This document shows, in pieces, positions 53,121 through 61,219 of a DNA stretch of 64,000 nucleotides. Numbering within the stretch: the first letter of the stretch is position 1; each line of letters begins with the position of its first letter. The stretch lies in assembly GCF_900114765.1 (NCBI RefSeq), contig NZ_FOUD01000004.1:124001-188000 (forward strand), in the 5' to 3' direction. Source of the DNA: Halopseudomonas pachastrellae. Lineage in GTDB: Bacteria > Pseudomonadota > Gammaproteobacteria > Pseudomonadales > Pseudomonadaceae. The notes beneath the pieces are model-generated. The model ran no database searches and had not been told where the DNA came from. It saw only the letters and a program-made list of their open reading frames with translations. The translations under genes were made by a program, and so were the position numbers.

Positions 53121-54407
53121 TCAAGAAGCTTGATTGGCGACCTGATCACCCAGCACCTTGGCAAAGGCGGCATCGAGGATGGTCAGAGCCTTGTCGATCT
53201 GTTCTTCGGTGATGGTCAGCGGGCACAGGCACTTGACGACCTGGCTATGGTTACCGCTGGTTTCGATCACCAGCCCGTTGGCAAAGGCTTCCTTGCAGAT
53301 GGCGGCGGCGGTATCGCCGTCGGGGCAGTTAATGCCCAGCATCATGCCGCGGCCTTTGACATAGAGAGAGTCGGGGCCGTGCTTGCGGACGATCTTCTGC
53401 ATGCCGTCAGCGATGCGCTTGCCCTTGGCCTGCACGCTCTTGGCGAAGGTATCGTCAGCCCAGAAGTTCTCCAGAGCAGCGGCAGCGGTGACGAACGCGT
53501 GGTTGTTGCCACGGAAGGTACCGTTGTGCTCGCCCGGCTCCCACTGGTCCAGCTCGTTGCGCATGACCACGATGGCGAAGGGCAGACCGAACCCGCTGAG
53601 CGACTTGGACAGGGTGATGATGTCCGGCTTGATACCCATTTCCTCAAAGCTGAAGAAGGTGCCGGTGCGGCCGCAGCCAGCCTGAATGTCATCGACGATC
53701 AGCAGCATTTCATGCTTGCGGCAGAGCTTTTCCAGCTTGCGCATCCAGTCGGCGGAGGCGGTGTTCAGGCCGCCTTCACCCTGGACGACTTCAACGATCA
53801 CGGCGGCGGGCTTGTCGATACCGCTGCTCGGGTCGCTGAGCATCTTGTCCATCATGGCGATGGTGTTGACCTTGTCGCCAAAATAGTTGGCGTAAGGCAT
53901 GCGGCTCACCTCGGACAGCGGTACGCCAGCGGCGCCGCGGTGGTGGCCGTTACCGGTGACCGACAGCGCACCGATGGTGCAGCCGTGGAAACCGTTGGTG
54001 AAGCTGATGACGTTGCTGCGGCCAGTGACCTTGCGGGCCAGTTTAAGGGCTGCTTCGACCGAGTTGGCACCAGTCGGGCCGCTGAACTGGACCTTGTACG
54101 CGCCCAGGCCGCGGGGCTCCAGGATCACGCGGTTGAAGGTCTCCAGGAAGCGCTCTTTGGCGTCGGAGTACATGTCGAGGCCGTGGGTGATGCCGTCATC
54201 TTCCAGGTACTGGATCAGCGCCTTTTTCAGGATCGGGTTGTTGTGCCCGTAGTTCAGGGTGCCGGCACCGGCCAGAAAGTCGATGTAGCTCTTGCCTTCG
54301 CGGGTCACCAGCTCGGCGCCACGGGCCTGCTTGAAGACCACCGGGAACGAGCGGCAGTAGCTGCGAATATCCGATTCGTTTTTCTCGAACTGTTCAAAGG
54401 TGTTCAT
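53121..54407 (-). CDS. ectB: Diaminobutyrate-2-oxoglutarate transaminase
   Basis: A 428-residue class III PLP aminotransferase. Key features are [17 protein letters not shown], the Asp in [15 protein letters not shown] and the PLP lysine in [10 protein letters not shown]. It makes L-2,4-diaminobutyrate from aspartate-semialdehyde. ATG 54407 follows AGGAG. Second gene of the operon, 14 bases after ectA. Confidence 0.97.
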   Translation of the reverse strand: MNTFEQFEKNESDIRSYCRSFPVVFKQARGAELVTREGKSYIDFLAGAGTLNYGHNNPILKKALIQYLEDDGITHGLDMYSDAKERFLETFNRVILEPRGLGAYKVQFSGPTGANSVEAALKLARKVTGRSNVISFTNGFHGCTIGALSVTGNGHHRGAAGVPLSEVSRMPYANYFGDKVNTIAMMDKMLSDPSSGIDKPAAVIVEVVQGEGGLNTASADWMRKLEKLCRKHEMLLIVDDIQAGCGRTGTFFSFEEMGIKPDIITLSKSLSGFGLPFAIVVMRNELDQWEPGEHNGTFRGNNHAFVTAAAALENFWADDTFAKSVQAKGKRIADGMQKIVRKHGPDSLYVKGRGMMLGINCPDGDTAAAICKEAFANGLVIETSGNHSQVVKCLCPLTITEEQIDKALTILDAAFAKVLGDQVANQAS

Positions 54408-54421
54408 GGGATCTCCTGATC

Positions 54422-54943
54422 TCAAGCTTGAGCTGGTTGGGGTGCAGATTGGGTAAAGGGGCCGGCGCGATAGATGACTTCATCATCGTGCTGACCATTG
54501 AAATGTGTCTCGCGGGAGAACAGCACTTCGGTGCTGTACTCGGCGCCAAGCAAACGGAAGGCTTTTTTGAACAGCGCCTCAGATGCCTCGTTGCCGGGGG
54601 AGATGGTCGTCTCCAATCGGCTGACACCATCTGCGCGTACGCGTCCAATCAGTGCCAGCAGCATCTTCAGTGCCAGGCCCTGGCCGCGCATGCGGCTGTC
54701 CACGGCGACCTGCCAGACAAACAAGGTGTCTTGGCGCGCCGGCGGACGATAGCCGGAGATAAAGCCGACCAGATCGCCGTCAGCCGTCTCGGCGGCAATG
54801 GCGGTATCGGCAAAGTCGTAACACTGCAGCAGGTTGCAGTACACCGAGTTGGTGTCCAGCGGTTTGCAGCGTTCGACCAGGTTGTTCAGGGCAAAGCCGT
54901 CCGTGCTTTCGGGTTTTCGTAGTGTTACGGGTGTAAGTGACAA
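54422..54943 (-). CDS. ectA: Diaminobutyrate acetyltransferase
   Basis: A 173-residue GNAT enzyme with CKPLDTNSVYCNLLQCYDF, typical of EctA, and the acetyl-CoA motif RMRGQGLALKML. It acetylates diaminobutyrate. The start is TTG 54943. It has AGGAA upstream, an in-frame stop sits 4 codons before it, and no ATG or GTG lies between that stop and the conserved region. Weak initiation may limit flux. First gene of ectABCD-ask. Confidence 0.95.
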   Translation of the reverse strand: MSLTPVTLRKPESTDGFALNNLVERCKPLDTNSVYCNLLQCYDFADTAIAAETADGDLVGFISGYRPPARQDTLFVWQVAVDSRMRGQGLALKMLLALIGRVRADGVSRLETTISPGNEASEALFKKAFRLLGAEYSTEVLFSRETHFNGQHDDEVIYRAGPFTQSAPQPAQA

Positions 54944-54980
54944 ACCGGGTTCCTAATGCTTATGCGTAAATGCTTTTTTC

Positions 54981-55010
54981 ATAATAAACATATCCAAAAA
55001 ATTATCTCAA
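54981..55010 (-). promoter_or_regulatory. Putative sigma70 promoter of ect operon
   Basis: On the minus strand TTGAGA, an 18-base A/T-rich spacer and TATTAT form a good vegetative-type promoter. The -35 box overlaps one inverted-repeat arm and the -10 box another. The leader to the TTG start would be about 30 bases. Confidence 0.68.
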
Positions 55011-55061
55011 CCCGCATTAAACGCCGTGTTCATGCGGGTTTGCGTGGCTTGAATATGTTTA
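54985..55061. promoter_or_regulatory. Nested inverted repeats around ect promoter
   Basis: The outer pair TAAACATAT (54985) / ATATGTTTA (55053) and the inner pair AACCCGCAT (55009) / ATGCGGGTT (55032) are both perfect 9-base inverted repeats and concentric. They overlap the -10 and -35 boxes, so they are candidate operators or an RNA/DNA structural switch for osmotic control. No adjacent ectR regulator gene is present. Confidence 0.6.
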
Positions 55062-55276
55062 TAGCTGTTAAATAGATTTGTCATCAAACTACTTTCTTGT
55101 GTAATCAATTTGGCGCTATGCCCCGTCTGGTGGGGGCTGCGTGGGAGCGGGCGTGGGTGTCTTGGGGTGCACCGCCAGGGCGCAGCAGTGCCTCACGCTG
55201 GGGCGTGATCAGGAGGGTTTTCAGGAGGGGAGAGCGCCCGCCGGGCGGCGGGCGTCGGGGCGGGCCGGCGTTGCGC

Positions 55277-56047
55277 TTAGAGGGTGAAGCCGCCGTCGAT
55301 CGGGATGATATTGCCGGTCATGTAGGCGCCGCCGGTGCCGGCCAGCATGATGGCTAGCGCGGACATTTCCTCTTCGCGGCCCCAGCGTTTCATCGGGATG
55401 TGCTTGCAGTCCTCAGCCATGGCCTCTGGGTCGCTCTGGATGTGGCTGGTCATCTTGCTCGGGAAGCGGCCGGGGGCGATCACATTGACGTTGATGTGTT
55501 CGCTGACCAGCTCACGGGCCAGGTTGCGCGAGAGCTGGTGTACGGCGGCCTTGCTTGGACCATAGGAGTAGGCCTGCTCGCCGAAGGAGCTGATGCCGGC
55601 GACCGAGCCGATGTTGATAACGCGTGCGGGATTGTCCGCGTTGGCCGACGCGCGCAGCAGCGGCAGCAGTTGCTGGATGCAGCTGAAGACCGAGATGACG
55701 TTCAGCTGCATGACCTTTTCCCAGCCGGAGACCGGAAAGTCTTCCAGCGGAGCACCCCAGCTGGTACCGGCGTTGTTGACCAGGATGTCCAGGCGGTCGG
55801 TGAGCTTGCTGACGTCGTCGGCCAGTTGGCGGGCGCCTGCCTCGCTGGACAGGTCGGCGGCCAGGGCGATGCACTCGCCGTACTGACTCAGCTCCTGGGC
55901 TGTTTGCTGGCCTTCGGCAATTTTGCGGCAGCAAATGATGACGCGGGCGCCGGCTTCCAGGTAGCCCTGGGCGATCATGCGGCCAATGCCGCGGCTGCCG
56001 CCGGTGACCAGCGCGGTGCGGCCGGCCAGGCTGAAGTACTGTTGCAT
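55277..56047 (-). CDS. rhlG: RhlG-type beta-ketoacyl reductase (SDR)
   Basis: A 256-residue SDR with VTGGSRGIGRMIAQG, NNAGTSWGAPLE, the catalytic serine in NIGSVAGIS and YGPSKAAVHQLSRNL, ending TGNIIPIDGGF. From memory it is very like Pseudomonas aeruginosa RhlG across its length, an NADPH-dependent ketoacyl reductase first linked to rhamnolipid and PHA precursors, though its physiological role is debated. ATG 56047 follows AGGAG. No rhamnolipid genes are nearby, so the role here is open. Confidence 0.88.
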   Translation of the reverse strand: MQQYFSLAGRTALVTGGSRGIGRMIAQGYLEAGARVIICCRKIAEGQQTAQELSQYGECIALAADLSSEAGARQLADDVSKLTDRLDILVNNAGTSWGAPLEDFPVSGWEKVMQLNVISVFSCIQQLLPLLRASANADNPARVINIGSVAGISSFGEQAYSYGPSKAAVHQLSRNLARELVSEHINVNVIAPGRFPSKMTSHIQSDPEAMAEDCKHIPMKRWGREEEMSALAIMLAGTGGAYMTGNIIPIDGGFTL

Positions 56048-56085
56048 GGGAGTCTCCTTGTTGTTGGCATGCGTTAACTAGGGAG

Positions 56086-56141
56086 GCGCTGATCAAGTCC
56101 ACACGCCCCGCACAAGGCATGCGGAGTTGATCAGTGCTTCT
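56086..56141. repeat. REP-like hairpin element, copy B
   Basis: GCGCTGATCAAGTCC and GGAGTTGATCAGTGC form an imperfect 15-base inverted repeat (13 of 15 pairs) around a GC-rich core. A related element lies at 58537-58603, sharing GCACTGATYAAYTCCGCATGCC. Confidence 0.6.
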
Positions 56142-56256
56142 CCAGCTACGTTAAACCAGTGCCGGTCTGGCCCCAAGCGCGCCGCAGGCTTATAGAGCAC
56201 GCAAATGCTGAGTCATGGCGGGCGCTGCGGGCAGACGCCTTTTGGCTTATCCTTGG

Positions 56257-56527
56257 CTAGGGCCTGTTGTCGTTTCGTTCGCCCGCCTGTTGCAGCCTGT
56301 AAAGCCGCCAATCAAGAAGCGAGAAGCGTAGCGTGGTCATTCCACGTGAGCGACGAGCGACGCCGAGTGGCGGCTTTACAGGCGCAACCCAGAGGGCCGG
56401 GGCCATTTTTTGGCCATGCTGCGTTGTCGGTCGCTTATGTAGAGCGACTACACTGCGCTCCCTCCGCCTTGCCTGGCCGAAAAATGGCCTCCGGCAGGCG
56501 GATGAACGAAACGGCAACAGGCCCTAG
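56257..56527. mobile_element. MITE-like element with 33-bp terminal inverted repeats
   Basis: 271 bases bounded by 33-base terminal inverted repeats that agree at 30 positions, beginning CTAGGGCCTGTTG on each end. Inside are a perfect 13-base inverted repeat (TGTAAAGCCGCCA at 56298, complement at 56368) and a further inverted GGCC(A/G)..TTTTT..GGCC pair near 56400 and 56475. Short open frames exist but look accidental. There is no transposase, so it would need mobilisation in trans. A solo end occurs at 47596-47657. Confidence 0.78.
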
Positions 56528-56601
56528 AGTCGCCAGTGGAACTGTCGTCACGAATGACGTTCACAATGGCGAGCCCAACAAGTGAGTAGAGTGAGGAAGC
56601 A

Positions 56602-58521
56602 ATGGGATCTGTTCGACGTTCGCGCAAAGAAGACGCATCGGCCTGGACCGTGGCAGACAGCCGCAGTGTCTACGGCATTCGCCATTGGGGCGCGGGCTAT
56701 TTCAACGTCAATGAACAGGGCCATGTCGAGGTCATGCCGCGCGGCCCGGAGGCAGGCAGTATCGACCTGCACGAGCTGCTAGGGCAGCTGCGCGAGAGCG
56801 GACTGGATCTGCCGTTGCTGGTGCGCTTTCCGGATATTCTGCAGGCGCGGGTACGCCAGTTGACCGGCGCCTTTGACCGCAACATCGAGGCGCTGGAGTA
56901 CGGCGCCGGCTATACCGCGCTTTATCCGATCAAGGTCAACCAGCAGGAAGCGGTGGTGGAGAACGTCATCGCCACCGAGAGCGTCTCCATCGGCCTGGAG
57001 GCAGGTTCCAAGCCTGAACTCATGGCGGTGCTGGCGCTGGCGCCCAAGGGCGGCACCATTGTCTGCAACGGCTACAAGGACCGCGAGTTCATCCACCTGG
57101 CACTGATCGGCCAGAAGCTCGGCCACAATGTGTTCATCGTGATCGAGAAGGAGTCCGAGGTCCGGCTGGTGATTGAGGAGGCGGAAAAGCTCGGCGTCAC
57201 GCCGCAGGTAGGGCTGCGGGTACGGCTCTCCTCGCTTGCCTCCAGCAAGTGGGCCGACACCGGCGGTGAGAAGTCCAAATTCGGGCTGTCTGCCGCCCAG
57301 CTGCTGCGCGTGGTTGACACCTTCCGGGCGGCCAATCTGCAGGACGGTGTGCGTCTGCTGCATTTTCACATGGGCTCACAGATCGCCAATCTGGCCGATT
57401 ATCAGCACGGTTTCCGCGAAGCCATTCGCTACTTTGGCGAGCTGCGCGCGCTAGGGCTGCCGGTCGACCATATCGATGTTGGCGGCGGCCTGGGCGTGGA
57501 CTATGACGGCACCCACTCGCGCAATGCCAGCTCGATCAACTACGACGTCAATGAGTACGCGCATACGGTGGTGGGCATGCTACGTGACTTCTGTGATGAG
57601 CAGGGGCTGCCGCACCCCCACATCTTCTCCGAGAGCGGGCGGGCGATGACCGCGCACCACGCGGTGCTGATTGTGCAGGTGACCGACGTTGAGCGTTACA
57701 ACGATGTGATGCCCGAGATCGAGGACCTGGACGAGTTGCCGGCGGTGGTGCGCAATCTGGTGCGACTGCAGGATCAGCACGATATCGAAATGGTCACCGA
57801 AACCTACTGGCGCGCAACGCACTATATGGCTGATGTGGCGGCGCAGTATGCCGAGGGCAAGCTCAGCCTGTCTGAAAAGGCGCTGGCAGAGCAGTGCTAC
57901 TACGCGTTGTGCAATCGCTTGCATGCCCAGCTGAAGGCCCGTCAGCGCTCTCACCGCCAGGTGCTGGATGAGCTGAACGACAAGATGGCTGACAAGTACA
58001 TCTGCAACTTTTCGGTCTTCCAGAGTCTGCCGGATACCTGGGCGATTGATCAGGTGTTGCCGATCGTGCCGCTCGACCGGCTTGAAGAAGAGCCCCTGCG
58101 CCGCGCGGTGCTGCAGGATCTGACCTGCGACTCCGATGGCAAGATCCGCCACTACGTCGATGAGCAGAGCATCGAGAATACGCTGCCGGTGCACGACCTG
58201 CGCGAGGGTGAGGACTACCTGCTGGGGATTTTCCTGGTGGGTGCCTACCAGGAGATTCTGGGTGACATGCACAACCTGTTCGGTGACACCGACTCGGTCA
58301 ACGTGTACCTGCGTGCCGATGGCAAGGTGGTGCATGGTGGCATCGAAACCCACGACACTATCGAAGACATGCTGCGTTACGTGCACTTTGCGCCGGATGA
58401 GCTGGTGACACTGTACCGTGACAAGGTCTCCGGTGCGCGCCTCAGCCCGGCCGAGCGCACGCGCTTTGTCGATGCGCTGCGGCTCGGGCTGACGCGTTCT
58501 TCCTACCTTAACGCCGAGTAA
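56602..58521 (+). CDS. speA: Biosynthetic arginine decarboxylase
   Basis: A 639-residue group IV PLP decarboxylase. The N-terminus reads [16 protein letters not shown]. The PLP lysine is in [19 protein letters not shown] and [15 protein letters not shown] follow, and the C-terminal catalytic Cys region is [13 protein letters not shown]. It makes agmatine for putrescine synthesis. Length is standard. Its ATG is 75 bases beyond the MITE-like element, so the native promoter may be displaced or supplied by the element. The stop codon lies inside a 33-base palindrome. Confidence 0.97.
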   Translation: MGSVRRSRKEDASAWTVADSRSVYGIRHWGAGYFNVNEQGHVEVMPRGPEAGSIDLHELLGQLRESGLDLPLLVRFPDILQARVRQLTGAFDRNIEALEYGAGYTALYPIKVNQQEAVVENVIATESVSIGLEAGSKPELMAVLALAPKGGTIVCNGYKDREFIHLALIGQKLGHNVFIVIEKESEVRLVIEEAEKLGVTPQVGLRVRLSSLASSKWADTGGEKSKFGLSAAQLLRVVDTFRAANLQDGVRLLHFHMGSQIANLADYQHGFREAIRYFGELRALGLPVDHIDVGGGLGVDYDGTHSRNASSINYDVNEYAHTVVGMLRDFCDEQGLPHPHIFSESGRAMTAHHAVLIVQVTDVERYNDVMPEIEDLDELPAVVRNLVRLQDQHDIEMVTETYWRATHYMADVAAQYAEGKLSLSEKALAEQCYYALCNRLHAQLKARQRSHRQVLDELNDKMADKYICNFSVFQSLPDTWAIDQVLPIVPLDRLEEEPLRRAVLQDLTCDSDGKIRHYVDEQSIENTLPVHDLREGEDYLLGIFLVGAYQEILGDMHNLFGDTDSVNVYLRADGKVVHGGIETHDTIEDMLRYVHFAPDELVTLYRDKVSGARLSPAERTRFVDALRLGLTRSSYLNAE

Positions 58522-58536
58522 CTCGGCGTTAAGGTA
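58504..58536 (+). terminator. Palindrome spanning speA stop codon
   Basis: TACCTTAACGCCGAGT and ACTCGGCGTTAAGGTA are perfect 16-base arms around a single A. The arms include the last codons and stop of speA. RNA would form a long stem with a small loop. No T-tract, so terminator activity is uncertain. Confidence 0.5.
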
Positions 58537-58603
58537 GCACTGATTAATTCCGCATGCCCAGCCTGTACGCCCCGTAGGGCGAGTGGAATTGGCCAGTGCT
58601 TCC
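58537..58603. repeat. REP-like hairpin element, copy A
   Basis: GCACTGATTAATTCC and GGAATTGGCCAGTGC form an imperfect 15-base inverted repeat (13 of 15 pairs) around a GC-rich core with CGCCC/GGGCG. It fills the whole gap between speA and the convergent gene and resembles the element at 56086-56141. Confidence 0.62.
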
Positions 58604-59320
58604 TTAGGCCGCCTGTTTCTGCAGACTGATCCAGGTGGCCTCGGCCCAGCCCACCGGCTGGCCATCTGCTGTGTAGATAGCGGTGCCGGCCTGGTGCTTG
58701 CGGCCATCGTGGGCGATGGCCCAGCCGGTTACGACCAACTGCTCGCCGACCTTGATCGGGCGCTCGATGTGCGCGGCAAAGCGGCCTAGCAGGGCAACGC
58801 CGGCCTGATCTTTCACGGCAAAATAGCCGGGACAATCCAGCGCCGCCCAGACAAATTCCGGAGCAACCGTGCCGTCACCGGCGTCCAGCGTGCTGTCTGG
58901 CGTCCAGGGGCAGGCTACGGTGCTGTCACGACCGGTCACCGGGCCGGTGTGCAGCAGCAGGCCGTCGTGCTCGCAGCGGTCGGTACCGCAGACAAAACAG
59001 CCGGGCAGGCCATGCTGCTCGTAGCCGCTGAAGCGGGGGCGGGCGGCTTCGGCGTCGGCCAGGCTGACGGCGGGTGGCAGCGCCAATGCAAGCTGATAGG
59101 GGCGGGCGCTGCCGAGCAGCGTCTCGCCTTGCAGCAGGCGGGCGCCGTCTGCGTCGCGTACGATCACAAGGTCGGTGTCCAGCGGCGGCGGTGCGTGCAG
59201 GGTGACCTGTGCGGGTTCGCCCAGGGCGTTGGTCAGCAGGCCGCAGACGTAGCCGCCGTTGCCGCTGTTCGGCGGACCGCAGAAACGTTTGCGGATAATG
59301 GTCGGTATGGTGTTTTGCAT
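58604..59320 (-). CDS. Predicted double-hotdog / thioesterase-like protein
   Basis: A 238-residue protein I do not firmly recognise. The first half has RKRFCGPPNSGNGGYVCGLL. The middle has a Cys cluster, GCFVCGTDRCEHDG (C108, C111, C116). The second half (about 150-235: EFVWAALDCPGYFAV, GRFAAHIERPIKVGE, DGQPVGWAEATW) has the look of a thioesterase/hotdog domain. It is the last gene of a tight minus-strand operon, 10 bases after the halohydrin-dehalogenase-like gene. ATG 59320 follows AAGGAAG. It could handle an acyl or small hydrophobic substrate, but no reaction can be assigned. Confidence 0.6.
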   Translation of the reverse strand: MQNTIPTIIRKRFCGPPNSGNGGYVCGLLTNALGEPAQVTLHAPPPLDTDLVIVRDADGARLLQGETLLGSARPYQLALALPPAVSLADAEAARPRFSGYEQHGLPGCFVCGTDRCEHDGLLLHTGPVTGRDSTVACPWTPDSTLDAGDGTVAPEFVWAALDCPGYFAVKDQAGVALLGRFAAHIERPIKVGEQLVVTGWAIAHDGRKHQAGTAIYTADGQPVGWAEATWISLQKQAA

Positions 59321-59330
59321 CGTATCTTCC

Positions 59331-60011
59331 TTAATGGCTCCAGCCGCCGCAGACTGGGAACACCTGGCCAACGAAACAGTTGGCCGCGTCCGAGCACAGA
59401 TAGGCGGCGAAGTGGCTGTCTTCTTCTGCCGAGACCAGTCGCCCAAGCGGCACTTCGCGTTGCAGACGCGCCTGAAACGCCGGATTGGCCTGAATCTCGG
59501 GTGGGAAATAGGTGGGGTTATCGACAAAGTTCTGGGCGATGGCGTTGACCTGCACACCCTTGCCTGCAACCTCGGCGCCCACGGCTTGCACCCAGGCCAG
59601 CTGGGCACCGCGCGCGGCGCTATAGCTGGAGGCGCGCTTCATGCCGCGCAGGGCTGAGGCACTGCCCATCAGCACAATCTTGCCATGGCCGCGCGCAGTC
59701 ATGGCCGGCAGCACAGCGCGGGCAAAGCGGGGCAGCGGGTCGACCATGTGGCGAAACAGCAGGCCCCATTCTTCGTCCTCTACCTGATCGGCTGGCGTAT
59801 TCGGCGCGGGCACGCCCAGATTCAGCAGCAATACATCAACGCTGCCTGCTTCGGCGATCAGCTTCTGCGGCGCCTTCGGGTCCAGAAAGTCGCGGTTGTC
59901 GGCGATCAACTCCGCGCCGCAGGCTTGCAGCGTGCGCTGCAGCGCCGGCCCCATGAAATCCGCTGCCTGGGTCAGCAGGATGCGCTTGTTACTCAGATCA
60001 CACAGGCTCAT
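59331..60011 (-). CDS. Predicted halohydrin dehalogenase (SDR fold, S-Y-R triad)
   Basis: A 226-residue SDR-fold protein that has lost the dinucleotide motif and carries the two halohydrin-dehalogenase signatures: T14-x4-F19-x-G21 in TQAADFMG, and S117-x12-Y130-x3-R134 in the segment ending YSAAR. The Arg replaces the SDR lysine. The loop QNFVDNPTYFPPE occupies the position of the halide-binding site, and the end GQVFPVCGG matches known enzymes. Such enzymes convert vicinal halohydrins to epoxides, or open epoxides with cyanide, azide or halide, without cofactor. An epoxide hydrolase gene lies 14 bases upstream, which strengthens the call. Activity is untested. Confidence 0.85.
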   Translation of the reverse strand: MSLCDLSNKRILLTQAADFMGPALQRTLQACGAELIADNRDFLDPKAPQKLIAEAGSVDVLLLNLGVPAPNTPADQVEDEEWGLLFRHMVDPLPRFARAVLPAMTARGHGKIVLMGSASALRGMKRASSYSAARGAQLAWVQAVGAEVAGKGVQVNAIAQNFVDNPTYFPPEIQANPAFQARLQREVPLGRLVSAEEDSHFAAYLCSDAANCFVGQVFPVCGGWSH

Positions 60012-60025
60012 CGTTCCTCTCCCTG

Positions 60026-60994
60026 TCAGGTTGCGGGGAAGTGACGCTCCAGAAACGGCAGCAGCAAGCCGTTTACATCGGCAGGCTTCTCGGCCTGAAT
60101 CCAGTGGCCGCAGTCGGCAATCACATGCTGTTCGACCTGCGGCACCACGCTGGGCATTTTCTTGATGGTATAGGCTTCCAGTGCGCCAACCGGGTCACGG
60201 TCGCCGATCAGGAACAGGGCAGGTTGTTCGATCTGGCGGCCGGCCAAGGGCTCGGTACGCTCCCAGTTGCGCTCAAAGTTGCGATACCAGTTTATCGGGC
60301 CGCAGAAGCCGCTTTGCTCAAAGGTGTTGACGTAGACCTCGAAGGCCTCGTCGGAGCACCAGGCGGGTTGCCGGCCCGGGTCGGTGTAATCCTCGAGCCA
60401 GGCTGAGTCGGCCGGCTTGTCCTGTACCAGAGCGCCGCCTGCCTGGCTGTCCAGGCCGTGCATCATCAGGCGCATGGTGCGCGGGATATCCGCGGCCAGT
60501 TCGGCTTCGGCCGGGCCCTGGGTCTGGAAGTACAGCATGTAGTGGAACTTGTCCTTGTAGGCCTCGCGCATCATGTTGATCGCCGGCTGACGCGGGCGTC
60601 CGCCGAAGGGCACCGACAGGCCGCACACCGCCTTGACGCGGGCTGGCTCCAGTAGTGCCAGGTGCCAGGCAATGGGGGCGCCCCAATCGTGGCCGATCAT
60701 GGCTACCTGCTCATGGCCGAAATGGTTCATCGCGCCCTGAATGTCACCGCAGATGGTGATCAGGTCGTAGGCCTCGACCGCTTCTGGTGCCTCGGTAGCA
60801 CCGTAACCGCGCATTTCCGGGGCAAAAACCCGGTAACCCTGAGCTGCCAGCGCAGTGATCTGATGGCGCCACGAGTACCAGCACTCGGGAAATCCGTGCA
60901 GCAGCCAGACTGGCTTGCCGCTCTCGGGGCCTGCGATATGCACACTGAGCTGAATGCCGTTGACCTTGATCAGTTGTTGTTGTGTCTGCTGCAT
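60026..60994 (-). CDS. Epoxide hydrolase (alpha/beta fold)
   Basis: A 322-residue soluble epoxide hydrolase. It shows HGFP (H33-P36) for the oxyanion hole, nucleophile Asp103 in GHDWGAPIAW, lid tyrosines in MLYFQTQGPAE (Y155) and NWYRNFERNW (Y237), an acid in GDRDPVG and His297 in DCGHWIQ. Using Asp instead of Ser as nucleophile together with both lid Tyr separates it from esterases. It would hydrolyse an epoxide to a diol. First gene of the three-gene operon. ATG 60994 follows GGAGA. Confidence 0.9.
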   Translation of the reverse strand: MQQTQQQLIKVNGIQLSVHIAGPESGKPVWLLHGFPECWYSWRHQITALAAQGYRVFAPEMRGYGATEAPEAVEAYDLITICGDIQGAMNHFGHEQVAMIGHDWGAPIAWHLALLEPARVKAVCGLSVPFGGRPRQPAINMMREAYKDKFHYMLYFQTQGPAEAELAADIPRTMRLMMHGLDSQAGGALVQDKPADSAWLEDYTDPGRQPAWCSDEAFEVYVNTFEQSGFCGPINWYRNFERNWERTEPLAGRQIEQPALFLIGDRDPVGALEAYTIKKMPSVVPQVEQHVIADCGHWIQAEKPADVNGLLLPFLERHFPAT

Positions 60995-61219
60995 ACTGCT
61001 CTCCACTGAGTCCTGAGGCCACACTATGGCAAATCGGCGGTGATATGGCGCGATTGTCGCACGCGCATTCATCAGCCGAAGTGTCGAATATCGGTGCCGT
61101 GCATGACTCGCACATGATCTGCCTGATCGGCGCTGGGCAATACACGTCTGAGTCTCAGGCTGAGCTATGCTCTTTACGTGGGTTTTAATAGCTGTCCTCG
61201 CAGGGAGTTTGGACCGTTA

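Larger units (their letters stand above)
54944..55276. other. Intergenic region between ectA and rhlG
   Basis: 333 bases without a convincing gene. The left third is A/T-rich and holds the ect promoter and nested inverted repeats. The right part is very GC-rich and holds a CGCCCGCC/GGCGGGCG stem at 55235-55254 that could end the rhlG transcript but lacks a T-tract. Confidence 0.6.

Noticed and set aside
52983-54419. 478-residue open frame on the plus strand
   Set aside because: Antisense to ectB and ectC, both complete and conserved.
55235-55254. GC-rich stem as rhlG terminator
   Set aside because: The 8-base stem is perfect but no T-tract follows on the minus strand. Mentioned only in the intergenic description.
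56205-56585. 126-residue open frame across the MITE-like element
   Set aside because: Its content is dictated by the inverted repeats. No ribosome site or domain, so it is treated as non-coding.
59331-60011. Ordinary FabG-like short-chain dehydrogenase
   Set aside because: The glycine-rich cofactor motif is missing and the catalytic Lys is Arg with the exact halohydrin-dehalogenase spacing.
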